Of a stretch of DNA of 64,000 nucleotides, positions 56,411 to 64,000 are shown piece by piece; position 1 is the first letter of the stretch; each line of letters opens with the position of its first letter. The notes under the pieces are model-generated. The model was not told the origin of the DNA. It did not search any database and worked only from the letters and a program-made list of their open reading frames with translations. This DNA comes from an uncultured Bacteroidales bacterium (GTDB taxonomy: Bacteria > Bacteroidota > Bacteroidia > Bacteroidales > F082). The position numbers and the translations under genes were made by a program. The DNA is taken from the NCBI GenBank assembly GCA_905234275.1, contig CAJOHD010000001.1, positions 454,524-518,523 on the forward strand, read 5' to 3'.

Positions 56411-57747
56411 AACAACTCATAGAGCAACCCTGCGGTCTGAAATATATGATTGACAACCTCGACACCCACTCGGGCTTTGCGAGGCGAATGATTCTCGACA
56501 CTGAGATGCCGACGGATGCTAAGGAAATACAAACTAACTATCAGATTCTCAAGGAGTTTTATGATGTTGTTAACGTAAAAGAGAACCAAAACCAGATCAA
56601 CAACCTGCAGTTTAAACTCTGCAATCTGAAGGAGATCGGGGGCACGATTACCCATCTGCGAAACAAATACGTTCTGGATGACATCGAGCTTTTCGAGGTG
56701 AAGCATTTGGCGATGCTTGCCGGCGAGACTCAGGTGGTGATGGACAACTTGCAACTTGGCGAGAGCATTTTCATTCCGAATTTGGAAGATGTTGTCAGCA
56801 TTCTAGACCCTGACGGGATGAAGATTGCATCGTTTTACATCTATGACTCGTATTCCGAAAAGTTGAGCGAACTTCGCAGAAAGATGAAGGCGAAAGACGA
56901 CTTCGACGAGGCGTTGTTCAGCGAGATGACATCCATTGAAGACGAGATTCGTGCCAAGCTGTCGATGCAGCTATCGAAATACGCCGATGAGCTCGAGGCA
57001 GCGCAGAAAGCATTGGGATTCATCGACTTAAACCTCGCGAAGGCGTTCCAGATGATAAAATATAACCTTTGTTTTCCGACGATTTCCGACAATGGCGAGA
57101 CGGAATACGAGGGGTTGTTCAATCCGGAAGTGAAAGAGGCGCTCGAGTTGAGGAACCGCGATTTCCAGCCGGTGCAAATAGCTTTCTGGAACAAGCCGAC
57201 GCTGATTACAGGTGCCAACATGGGAGGTAAGACGGTGGTTTTGAAGACCTTGACGTTGTGCCAGTACCTGTTCCAGTTTGGATTTGGCATTCCTGCAACA
57301 AAAGCCAAAATTGATTTGAAAGATGAAATCTATTTCTGCATTGGCGATGAGCAGTCGATAGAGAAGGGACTGTCGTCGTTTGCGGCGGAAATGAAAAATA
57401 TTGATGCTGTAATTAAGGCATCGCGTGGAAAACGAAAAATCTTAGCGTTGATTGACGAGCCGGCGAGGACCACGAACCCGAAGGAGGGAACGGCTTTGGT
57501 CTCATCGTTGGTGAAAGTACTTGAGGTTGAAAACGTTAGCCTCGTCATGACAACGCATTACGATATAGAGCCGACTGATTCCAGAAGACTTCGTGTCAAA
57601 GGATTCGAGGATGGCAAAATGAACTACGAGCTTATTGAAGTCAAAGATGGTGAAGTCCCGCATGAAGCTTTAAATATTGCTGAAAGCTTAGGAATTGATT
57701 CTGAATGGATTTCAAAAGCCCGTGAAATTTTGAAAATAAAAGAATAA
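56401..57747 (+). CDS. kamC: KamC-like MutS-related ATPase, 448 aa
   Basis: The C-terminal half is a MutS-type ATPase domain: Walker A ITGANMGGKTVVLKTLTLCQYLFQ, shortened here, near residue 270; SIEKGLSSFAAEMKNIDAVI as the ABC-like signature region; and Walker B LALIDEPARTTNPKEGTALVSSLV. The N-terminal half is helical with coiled-coil character, and the mismatch-binding domain of MutS is missing. This matches KamC of other lysine fermenters, thought to help maintain the aminomutase rather than repair DNA; that role is unproven. It overlaps kamB and lies 17 bases before kamD. Confidence 0.87.
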   Translation: MRLKQLIEQPCGLKYMIDNLDTHSGFARRMILDTEMPTDAKEIQTNYQILKEFYDVVNVKENQNQINNLQFKLCNLKEIGGTITHLRNKYVLDDIELFEVKHLAMLAGETQVVMDNLQLGESIFIPNLEDVVSILDPDGMKIASFYIYDSYSEKLSELRRKMKAKDDFDEALFSEMTSIEDEIRAKLSMQLSKYADELEAAQKALGFIDLNLAKAFQMIKYNLCFPTISDNGETEYEGLFNPEVKEALELRNRDFQPVQIAFWNKPTLITGANMGGKTVVLKTLTLCQYLFQFGFGIPATKAKIDLKDEIYFCIGDEQSIEKGLSSFAAEMKNIDAVIKASRGKRKILALIDEPARTTNPKEGTALVSSLVKVLEVENVSLVMTTHYDIEPTDSRRLRVKGFEDGKMNYELIEVKDGEVPHEALNIAESLGIDSEWISKAREILKIKE

Positions 57748-57764
57748 ATTAAAAATATAAAACT

Positions 57765-59318
57765 ATGACAAGCAAATTAGGTCTTGATTTTACAAAAGTT
57801 GAGTATGCAAGAGGTCTGGCAAAGAAAATTGCAGACCAGGTGCAGGAATTCGTCGAACAATATACCACCGTCGCTGTGGAGCGTACTTTGAGCCGTTTGA
57901 TGGGTATCGATGGCGTCGATGAGAACCAGGTGCCGCTGCCAAACGTGGTGGTCGATACACTGAAAGAGAAAGGCGTGCTTGGTGAAGGCGTGCTGTTCTT
58001 CATCGCTAACGCTATGATTCAGACTGGCTTAAAGCCACAGGAGATAGCTGAACAGGTGGCAGCCGGCAAGCTCGACATCACAAAAGTGGTGACTCGCGAC
58101 CAGAAAAAGATTGCTGAGACACTGCAGCCAGTCATCGACGAGAACGTCGGAAAGATTCGTGCTCGCCACGACAGACGTGACCATTATCTGAACACAATTG
58201 GCGAAGGCCCGAAGCCATACCTTTATATTATTGTGGCAACTGGTAACATCTATGAGGACGTGGTGCAAGCGCAGGCTGGTGCTCGTCAGGGTGCTGACGT
58301 CATCGCTGTGATTCGTACTACTGGCCAGTCGTTGCTCGACTATGTGCCATACGGCGCTACAACAGAAGGTTTCGGTGGTACTTTCGCAACTCAGGAGAAC
58401 TTCCGTATCATGCGTAAGGCATTGGATGAGGTGGGCGAGGAGCTCGGACGTTACATCCGTCTGTGTAACTACTGCTCGGGTCTCTGTATGCCGGAAATCG
58501 CCGTCATGGGTGCTTTCGAAGGCCTCGACGTGATGTTGAACGACGCTCTCTACGGTATCTTGTTCCGCGATATCAACATGCAGCGCACTTTGATCGACCA
58601 GTACATGAGCCGTATCATCAACGGATTCGCAGGCGTCATCATCAACACTGGTGAGGATAACTACCTGACCACCGCTGACGCTGTCGAGGCTGCTCACACA
58701 GTTTTGGCATCAGACCTCATCAACGAACAGCTTGCATTCTCAGCAGGTTTGAAGGAAGAGCAGATGGGCTTGGGTCACGCTTTCGAGATGGATCCGATGC
58801 TTGAAAACGGCTTCCTCCTTGAGCTCGCACAGGCTCAGATGACACGTGAGATATTCCCGAAGGCAACATTGAAATACATGCCTCCGACCAAGTTCATGAC
58901 AGGTAACATCTTCCGTGGTCACATCCAGGATGCTCTGTTCAACATCATCGGAATCTGGACACATCAGGGAATCCAGCTGCTCGGTATGCCTACCGAGGCT
59001 ATCCATACTCCGTTCATGAGCGACCGTTACCTCTCAATCGAGAACGCTAAATACATCTTCAACAACCTCCACAGCATCGGCGAGGAGATGGAGTTCAAAG
59101 AAGGCGGTATCTGCCGTGAACGTGCCAAGTTGGTGTTAAACAACACAATAGCATTGCTCGAGGAAATCGTGAAGGAAGGTTTGTTCACCGCTCTTGAAAA
59201 AGGTATCTTCGGTGATGTGAAACGTCCGAAGAACGGTGGTAAAGGTCTTGAAGGCGTTACACAGAAAGGTGAGAACTATTACAACCCATTCGTGGAAATC
59301 ATGAAGGGTAAGAGATAA
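57765..59318 (+). CDS. kamD: Lysine 5,6-aminomutase alpha subunit, 517 aa
   Basis: KamD is the large, TIM-barrel subunit of the adenosylcobalamin- and PLP-dependent enzyme that moves the terminal amino group of beta-lysine (or D-lysine) to give 3,5-diaminohexanoate. Length and sequence are typical: VAVERTLSRLMGIDGVD, DVVQAQAGARQGADVIAVIRTTGQSLLDYVPYGATTEG and YMPPTKFMTGNIFRGH. The small subunit KamE carries the cobalamin-binding DxHxxG domain and the PLP lysine, so KamD alone should be inactive. KamE normally follows immediately but is absent; a transporter gene starts 3 bases after the stop. Confidence 0.95.
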   Translation: MTSKLGLDFTKVEYARGLAKKIADQVQEFVEQYTTVAVERTLSRLMGIDGVDENQVPLPNVVVDTLKEKGVLGEGVLFFIANAMIQTGLKPQEIAEQVAAGKLDITKVVTRDQKKIAETLQPVIDENVGKIRARHDRRDHYLNTIGEGPKPYLYIIVATGNIYEDVVQAQAGARQGADVIAVIRTTGQSLLDYVPYGATTEGFGGTFATQENFRIMRKALDEVGEELGRYIRLCNYCSGLCMPEIAVMGAFEGLDVMLNDALYGILFRDINMQRTLIDQYMSRIINGFAGVIINTGEDNYLTTADAVEAAHTVLASDLINEQLAFSAGLKEEQMGLGHAFEMDPMLENGFLLELAQAQMTREIFPKATLKYMPPTKFMTGNIFRGHIQDALFNIIGIWTHQGIQLLGMPTEAIHTPFMSDRYLSIENAKYIFNNLHSIGEEMEFKEGGICRERAKLVLNNTIALLEEIVKEGLFTALEKGIFGDVKRPKNGGKGLEGVTQKGENYYNPFVEIMKGKR

Positions 59319-59321
59319 CGA

Positions 59322-60215
59322 ATGCATAAAATTCGTCCGTACGTTCTACCTATAGCCATCGTGCTTGGGCTTTTGTTCCACACTTGGTGCGGCCTTATCA
59401 GGGTGATAGTGCCGTACCTTGTTTTCAGCATCCTGCTGCTGAATTTTGCAGCTGTCAACGTGAAAAAGCTGCGTTTCTCGAAGATGGATGTCTGGCTGAT
59501 GATGTATCAGATTGTGGTGAGTATAGGGATGTATTATCTGCTTACAGCATTGAATGTCAACGAGATAATAGCGCAAGGAATATTGGTGGGTGTGATTTGT
59601 CCGGTGGCGGCATCGGTGGTGGTGATATCGTGTATGCTTGGCGCAAACCGTGAGACGGTGACGAGTTACACTATCATCGGGAATCTGATGGTGGCGGTGA
59701 TGGCGCCGATTTATTTCTCGTTCATCGGGACACATCAGGAGATAACGTTTCTGACGTCTTTCCTGATGATTTTCAAGAAGATAGGCACGGTGATAGCGCT
59801 TCCGTTCTTTGTGGCTTTGATATGTCAGAACTTCATGCCGAAGGTCAACGATTTCTTTTGTAAAATCAAAGGATTTTCGTTTTACCTTTGGGCGATGGCG
59901 TTGACGATAACGCTCGGTCAGACTATAGATTTCATGTTTTTGGAAGGTAAAGAAAACATGTCGGCAATCATCTGGCTCGGCATCGCATCGGTGGTTTTCT
60001 GCGCGATTCAGTTCGGTCTGGGGAAATTCATCGGTTACAAATACGGTGACATCATCGCGGGGGGACAGTTGCTTGGACAGAAAAACTCGGCGATGGGAAT
60101 CTGGATGGCAAACACCTACCTGAATCCGCTCGCGTCGATTTTCCCGGCGATGTATTCGGTGTGGCAGAATCTGTTCAACAGCATACAGCTATGGTGGCAT
60201 GATAAAAAAGTTTAG
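59322..60215 (+). CDS. BASS-family (bile acid:sodium symporter-like) membrane transporter, 297 aa
   Basis: Nine to ten hydrophobic segments run through the whole protein. GILVGVICPVAASVVVISCMLGANRETVTSYTIIGNLMVA, shortened here to its key PVAASVV and GNLMVA, and AGGQLLGQKNSAMGIWMANTYL match the two inverted repeat cores of the BASS fold, where QKN and the CPVAAS stretch line the sodium and substrate site. Substrates in the family include bile acids, pantoate and other organic acids. Placed 3 bases behind kamD it is co-transcribed with the lysine pathway and might export butyrate or acetate or import a cofactor precursor; that is inference. Confidence 0.85.
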   Translation: MHKIRPYVLPIAIVLGLLFHTWCGLIRVIVPYLVFSILLLNFAAVNVKKLRFSKMDVWLMMYQIVVSIGMYYLLTALNVNEIIAQGILVGVICPVAASVVVISCMLGANRETVTSYTIIGNLMVAVMAPIYFSFIGTHQEITFLTSFLMIFKKIGTVIALPFFVALICQNFMPKVNDFFCKIKGFSFYLWAMALTITLGQTIDFMFLEGKENMSAIIWLGIASVVFCAIQFGLGKFIGYKYGDIIAGGQLLGQKNSAMGIWMANTYLNPLASIFPAMYSVWQNLFNSIQLWWHDKKV

Positions 60216-60265
60216 AGTTTAGAGTTTAGAGTAGTTATAAAGTTGAAAGTTATAAGTTTAATAAG
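60214..60265. repeat. GTTTAGAGTTTAGAG-type degenerate repeat
   Basis: GTTTAGAGTTTAGAGTTTAG followed by AGTTATAAAGTTGAAAGTTA fills the gap before the S9 peptidase. It resembles the block at 51203-51285. Confidence 0.7.
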
Positions 60266-60271
60266 AATATT

Positions 60272-62404
60272 ATGAAATTTTTAAAAACAACCTTGTTAAT
60301 CATGGGAAGCATGGTAATGTTATCCGCATGTGATACTCGCTATAAGATTAAGGAGTATCCGAAGGCCGATCGCGACGAGACTGTCGTGGATGATTATTTT
60401 GGAACTGAGGTCGCTGACCCATATCGTTGGCTCGAAAACGACACTTCGGCCGCTACTATGGCATGGGTGGAGGCAGAGCGCGCGCTGACAAACGACTATC
60501 TCAGCCATATCCCGTTGAGAGAGACACTCAAAGAACGTCTCACACAAATCGCTGATTATGAGAAATATGGCATTCCGTGGAAACGTTTCGGAAAGTATTT
60601 CTACAGCAAGAACGACGGTCTGCAGAACCAGAGCGTTTATTATATGTTGGAGGCTATCGACGCTGAGCCAGAGGTGCTTTTGGACCCTAATAAGCTTTCT
60701 GACGACGGCACTGTTTCCCTTGGCGGAATGAGCTTCTCACGCGATGGCAAGTATCTCGCATACACCATCCAGCGTAGCGGTTCCGACTGGGAAGAGATTT
60801 TTGTGATGGATGTCGCGACAAAAGAGCTGCTCCCAGATCATATCGAATGGGCTAAGTTTACTGGAGCAAACTGGTATAAAGACGGTTTCTTCTATGCCGC
60901 TTACGACAAACCGGTGGAAGGCAAGGAGTTCTCGAATGTCAATGAAAATCATAAGATTTACTATCATAAACTCGGTGATTCTCAAGATAAAGACAAGCTT
61001 TTCTATGAAAATCCTTCGCAGCCACGTTATTTCCATGGTGTGAGTACCGATGAGGAAGAGCGTTATATGTTCCTTTATGAGAGCGGTCAGGGGGCAGGAC
61101 ATACCTTGTGGATCCGCGACATGAACGACCCGAAAGGCAAGTTTGTGCAGATTGCATCTGACATGGATTATCAGTACAGCCCAATCGACATCATCGACGG
61201 AAAGATGTACATCATGACCAACTATGATGCGCCGAAGGGCAAGGTCTGCGTGGTGGATCTTAAAGATTTGAATAAAGCCACTATTGAAAATTGGGAGGTT
61301 TTGATTCCTGAAAACGACAACGTGATGGTGGGTGCTCAGATGGGTGCCGGCAAGATGATTATCACCTACGACAAAGACGCTTCAAATCATGCATACGTCT
61401 ATGAACTCGACGGCACGATGAAACATGAGATTCAGTTCCCTACATTCGGCTCTGCAGGCATAGTGAGCCGTTACGAGGAGCCTGAGATCTTCTACGCTTT
61501 CACATCATTCACATTCCCGACAACGATTTATCAATATGATATTGAAAACAATACTTCTACGGTGTTCCGTGCTCCGAATGTCGATTTCAACCCTGAGGAC
61601 TATGTGACAGAGCAGATTTTCTACACCAGCAAGGATGGCACACGCGTTCCGATGTTCTTGACATACAAGAAAGATTTGGAGAAAGACGGCAAGAATCCTA
61701 CATTGCTTTACGGTTACGGCGGTTTCAACATCACTTTGAATCCTGGCTTCTCGGCCATGCGCATCCCGTTCCTAGAGATGGGCGGTGTTTATGCTATGGC
61801 TAACCTGCGTGGCGGTAACGAATACGGTGAGGAATGGCATATCGCGGGCACCAAGTTGCAGAAACAGAATGTGTTCGACGACTTCATAGCGGCTGCCGAG
61901 TATCTCATTGATAACAAATACACTTCGCCTGATTATCTTGCCATCAACGGTGGCTCGAACGGTGGTTTGTTGGTCGGCGCTGTCGTCAACCAGCGTCCTG
62001 AATTGTTCCGCGTTGCGGTGCCTCAGGTCGGTGTGATGGACATGCTTCGTTATCATCTGTTTACTATCGGCTGGAACTGGGCATCAGACTACGGCACCAG
62101 CGAAGACAGCAAGGAGATGTTCGAGGCGTTGTATGCTTATTCACCATTACACACAATACAAAGCGGTCCTGACGTTCATTATCCTGCCATCATGGTGACG
62201 ACAGCGGATCACGATGATAGAGTAGTCCCTGCACACTCATTCAAATATGCAGCGACACTGCAGGCAGCTCAGACCGGCGACGAGCCTAAGATCATTCGTA
62301 TCGACAGCAAGGCAGGTCATGGCGGCGGCAAGCCGATGGCAAAAGTCATTGAGGAACAAGCCGACATCTACGCTTTCATCCTTTATAATATCGGAATTGA
62401 ATAA
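60272..62404 (+). CDS. Prolyl oligopeptidase (S9) family lipoprotein, 710 aa
   Basis: This serine peptidase cleaves after proline in short peptides. The lipoprotein signal ends in VMLSAC (Cys20), so it is envelope-anchored. The N-terminal part (ADRDETVVDDYFGTEVADPYRWLENDTS) and a seven-bladed propeller precede the alpha/beta hydrolase domain. The catalytic Ser is in INGGSNGGLLVGAVVNQRP, Asp in TADHDDRVVPAHSFKYAA and His in KAGHGGGKPMAK. The length is standard. Together with the M3 peptidase it would supply amino acids for fermentation. Confidence 0.94.
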   Translation: MKFLKTTLLIMGSMVMLSACDTRYKIKEYPKADRDETVVDDYFGTEVADPYRWLENDTSAATMAWVEAERALTNDYLSHIPLRETLKERLTQIADYEKYGIPWKRFGKYFYSKNDGLQNQSVYYMLEAIDAEPEVLLDPNKLSDDGTVSLGGMSFSRDGKYLAYTIQRSGSDWEEIFVMDVATKELLPDHIEWAKFTGANWYKDGFFYAAYDKPVEGKEFSNVNENHKIYYHKLGDSQDKDKLFYENPSQPRYFHGVSTDEEERYMFLYESGQGAGHTLWIRDMNDPKGKFVQIASDMDYQYSPIDIIDGKMYIMTNYDAPKGKVCVVDLKDLNKATIENWEVLIPENDNVMVGAQMGAGKMIITYDKDASNHAYVYELDGTMKHEIQFPTFGSAGIVSRYEEPEIFYAFTSFTFPTTIYQYDIENNTSTVFRAPNVDFNPEDYVTEQIFYTSKDGTRVPMFLTYKKDLEKDGKNPTLLYGYGGFNITLNPGFSAMRIPFLEMGGVYAMANLRGGNEYGEEWHIAGTKLQKQNVFDDFIAAAEYLIDNKYTSPDYLAINGGSNGGLLVGAVVNQRPELFRVAVPQVGVMDMLRYHLFTIGWNWASDYGTSEDSKEMFEALYAYSPLHTIQSGPDVHYPAIMVTTADHDDRVVPAHSFKYAATLQAAQTGDEPKIIRIDSKAGHGGGKPMAKVIEEQADIYAFILYNIGIE

Positions 62405-62427
62405 TAATGATTTTAAATAGTTTAAAA

Positions 62428-63447
62428 ATGCGGTTCAAACATTTACTTATCGTTCCTATTTCATTACTTTTAATGGGATGTGGAGAAAACAAAGACAAAA
62501 ATCAGACTTATAATCCTGTGATCCCTGTGGAGATAACAGTTGCCAATGTCGATAGCGATCTCGATTTCCGTAATTACATCGGAACATTGCAGAGCGAGAT
62601 GAAGATTGCGTTGTCGTTCCCATTAGGCGGAACCGTCACGGAGATCTACGTCCACAACGGACAGAAGGTCAAGAAGGGTGACATCATCGCGAAAGTTGAC
62701 GAGACATCGGCCAAGAGCTTGCACGACGCGGCTTTGGCATCACTCAATCAGGCTGAAGACGGATACATTCGTCTGAAACAGGTTCATGAGGAAGGTGGCG
62801 TCAGCGATGTGCGTTGGGTTCAGATGGAGACAGACCTTGAGAAGGCTCGCCAGACCGAGATTTCCACTCGCAAACATCTTGATGATTGCACCATCTATGC
62901 GCCTCAGGACGGCATCATCAGCATGGGTGATCGCGTGGTAGGAGAGAATATGCATCCGGCAGAGGCATTCTGCCATCTTATCGACATAAACAAACTTGTC
63001 GTTGAGTTTTCTGTCCCGGAAAAAGAAATCGGAATGATTAATGTGGGTGATAAAGCTTTCGCTGATATTCAGGCCTTGAACGTGAAAGATGAGACCATGA
63101 CGGTTTCTGACAAGTCGATTGTCTCTAATCCTTTCGGACACACCTACACAGTGAAGGCGAGAATTAACCTTAACGGCAAAGACGCACTCCCTGGCATGGT
63201 TGTCAAGGTTCGTCTCAACATAGCAGCTCATTCAGGAATCATCATTCCAGCTTCATGTGTGCAGACTATGCCTAACGGATTGGCGGTGTGGGCTGTGAAA
63301 AACGGCAAGTCATACCGTCGCATCATTGAGGTCGGCGATTTCGTGAAAAACGGCGTGCTCGTCACCAATGGTCTGGAATTTGGCGACACCATAGTCACTG
63401 TTGGCTATCAGAAGTTGTATAACGGAGCTTCAGTCTCTTGCAAATAG
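62428..63447 (+). CDS. RND efflux periplasmic adaptor (HlyD/MFP family) lipoprotein, 339 aa
   Basis: The protein bridges an inner-membrane RND pump and an outer-membrane channel. From the ATG at 62428 the start MRFKHLLIVPISLLLMGC is a lipoprotein signal (Cys18); an ATG at 62407 would add seven residues. The lipoyl-like half-motif IALSFPLGGTVTEIYVHNGQKVKKGDIIAKVDETSA, the coiled coil of alpha-hairpin type (AALASLNQAEDGYIRL...) and the second half IYAPQDGIISMGDRVVGENM follow in order. The pump gene starts 25 bases downstream. An outer-membrane partner would be expected nearby but outside the window. Confidence 0.92.
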   Translation: MRFKHLLIVPISLLLMGCGENKDKNQTYNPVIPVEITVANVDSDLDFRNYIGTLQSEMKIALSFPLGGTVTEIYVHNGQKVKKGDIIAKVDETSAKSLHDAALASLNQAEDGYIRLKQVHEEGGVSDVRWVQMETDLEKARQTEISTRKHLDDCTIYAPQDGIISMGDRVVGENMHPAEAFCHLIDINKLVVEFSVPEKEIGMINVGDKAFADIQALNVKDETMTVSDKSIVSNPFGHTYTVKARINLNGKDALPGMVVKVRLNIAAHSGIIIPASCVQTMPNGLAVWAVKNGKSYRRIIEVGDFVKNGVLVTNGLEFGDTIVTVGYQKLYNGASVSCK

Positions 63448-63472
63448 TTTATCATCAAAAAAATAGAGACTT

Positions 63473-64000
63473 ATGGCTCAGAAAAGAAATATTGTTGAAG
63501 CTGCGATGAGGAACAATAGTCTGGTGTTCTTCTTCGTTACGGTCATCGTCATTTTCGGCTTCTTCGCGCTTCCTCGTCTGAAGAAAAACGAGTTCCCTAA
63601 TGTGACGATACGTACCGGTGTGGTGGCTGTGGTGTATCCTGGTGCCACTGCCGAAGAGATAGAGCAGAGGGTGGCTGATGTCACCGAGCAGTATCTGTTC
63701 ACATTCAGCGATGTGGATAAGACCAAGACATATTCGTATTCCAAAGACGGCATGCTTGTCATCATCGTCAACCTTAACAACGACTGCGTTGACGCCAAGA
63801 TGACATGGTCGAGAATTCGTCAGGGATTGGTATTGTTTAGACAGACCAGCTTGCCGAAAGGTGTTATCGCCACGGCTGTCGTCGATGACTTCGGTAACGC
63901 TTCGTCGTTGCTTCTCGCCATCGAGAGTGACCAGCGTTCGTCGCGAGAGCTGCGTGATTTCGCCGATAAGCTGTCGGAGAAGCTGCGTACCATCCCTACG
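63473..64000 (+). CDS. RND efflux pump permease (AcrB family), N-terminal part
   Basis: The gene begins at 63473 and runs off the right edge; 176 codons are visible of an expected 1000 or more. The first membrane helix (SLVFFFVTVIVIFGFFALPRL) and the following porter-domain start (KNEFPNVTIRTGVVAVVYPGATAEEIEQRVADVTEQ) are typical of AcrB/MexB-type pumps, which export drugs, lipids or metals by proton antiport. TWSRIRQGLVLFRQTSLPKGV continues the first porter subdomain. Substrate cannot be told from this part. It is the second gene of an adaptor-pump operon. Confidence 0.92.
   Translation, partial: MAQKRNIVEAAMRNNSLVFFFVTVIVIFGFFALPRLKKNEFPNVTIRTGVVAVVYPGATAEEIEQRVADVTEQYLFTFSDVDKTKTYSYSKDGMLVIIVNLNNDCVDAKMTWSRIRQGLVLFRQTSLPKGVIATAVVDDFGNASSLLLAIESDQRSSRELRDFADKLSEKLRTIPT

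Noticed and set aside
56401..57747. DNA mismatch repair protein MutS2 or MutS
   Set aside because: The mismatch-binding and Smr domains are missing and the gene is locked into the lysine operon, which fits KamC.
58029..58697. Minus-strand frame opposite kamD (222 codons)
   Set aside because: Shadow of a highly expressed gene with strong codon bias, which commonly opens antisense frames.

Overview
The window reads as a chromosomal segment of an anaerobic, amino-acid-fermenting member of the Bacteroidales (phylum Bacteroidota). Three things point there. Many genes have the phylum's own promoter form (TTG, about 20 bases, TAnnTTTG). Several families are typical of the phylum: the T9SS regulator PorX, a DUF4301 protein, a DUF6427 protein and a TonB-dependent receptor with a carboxypeptidase-like N-terminal domain. 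The metabolism is that of a strict anaerobe: lysine fermentation, [FeFe]-hydrogenase maturation and glutamate dehydrogenase. I saw no rRNA, tRNA, CRISPR array, intact IS or prophage.

Layout. 1-4770 is an accessory stretch on the minus strand: a partial possible RES protein, a 328-aa unknown, a BspA-like leucine-rich-repeat protein, a protein with a UDG-like GINPS motif, and a WYL regulator. 4771-15022 holds a DUF4301 protein, ferritin, an alpha-L-fucosidase lipoprotein, a TfoX-N protein, a large UvrD-like helicase, a GNAT enzyme and ribosomal protein S1. 15300-19334 is again accessory: a YhcG-type PDDEXK protein followed by an array of hairpins, a WG-repeat protein, a secreted protein and a broken IS200/IS605-type transposase. 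19399-30789 is housekeeping and membrane functions (ychF, idi, SPFH, CPBP protease, guaA, YitT, gdhA). 30938-37041 carries the three [FeFe]-hydrogenase maturases, hydE on plus and hydG and hydF on minus, around a TonB receptor broken by an internal deletion. 37292-37465 looks like a structured RNA with a pseudoknot. 38550-50366 has an orphan HicB, a glycosyltransferase, purD, rnhB, porX, tsaE, aroB, aroA, a CCG-domain protein and an M3 peptidase.

50546-59318 is a lysine fermentation cluster: CoA-transferase alpha subunit, kal, kce, kdd, kamA, a small membrane protein, kamB, kamC, kamD. Together these convert lysine through beta-lysine, 3,5-diaminohexanoate and 3-keto-5-aminohexanoate to acetoacetate and crotonyl-CoA, releasing ammonia. 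The partner subunits kamE and atoA are absent and a BASS-family transporter sits directly behind kamD. The window closes with an S9 peptidase and the first two genes of an RND efflux system.

The most unusual layer is repeat DNA. There are at least four families of short palindromic or composite inverted repeats in intergenic DNA, some extending into genes. A 30-bp perfect palindrome occurs twice, once inside the fucosidase reading frame. A related palindrome lies inside aroA in the same reading phase. Another family supplies the C-terminal residues of a glycosyltransferase and of Idi.
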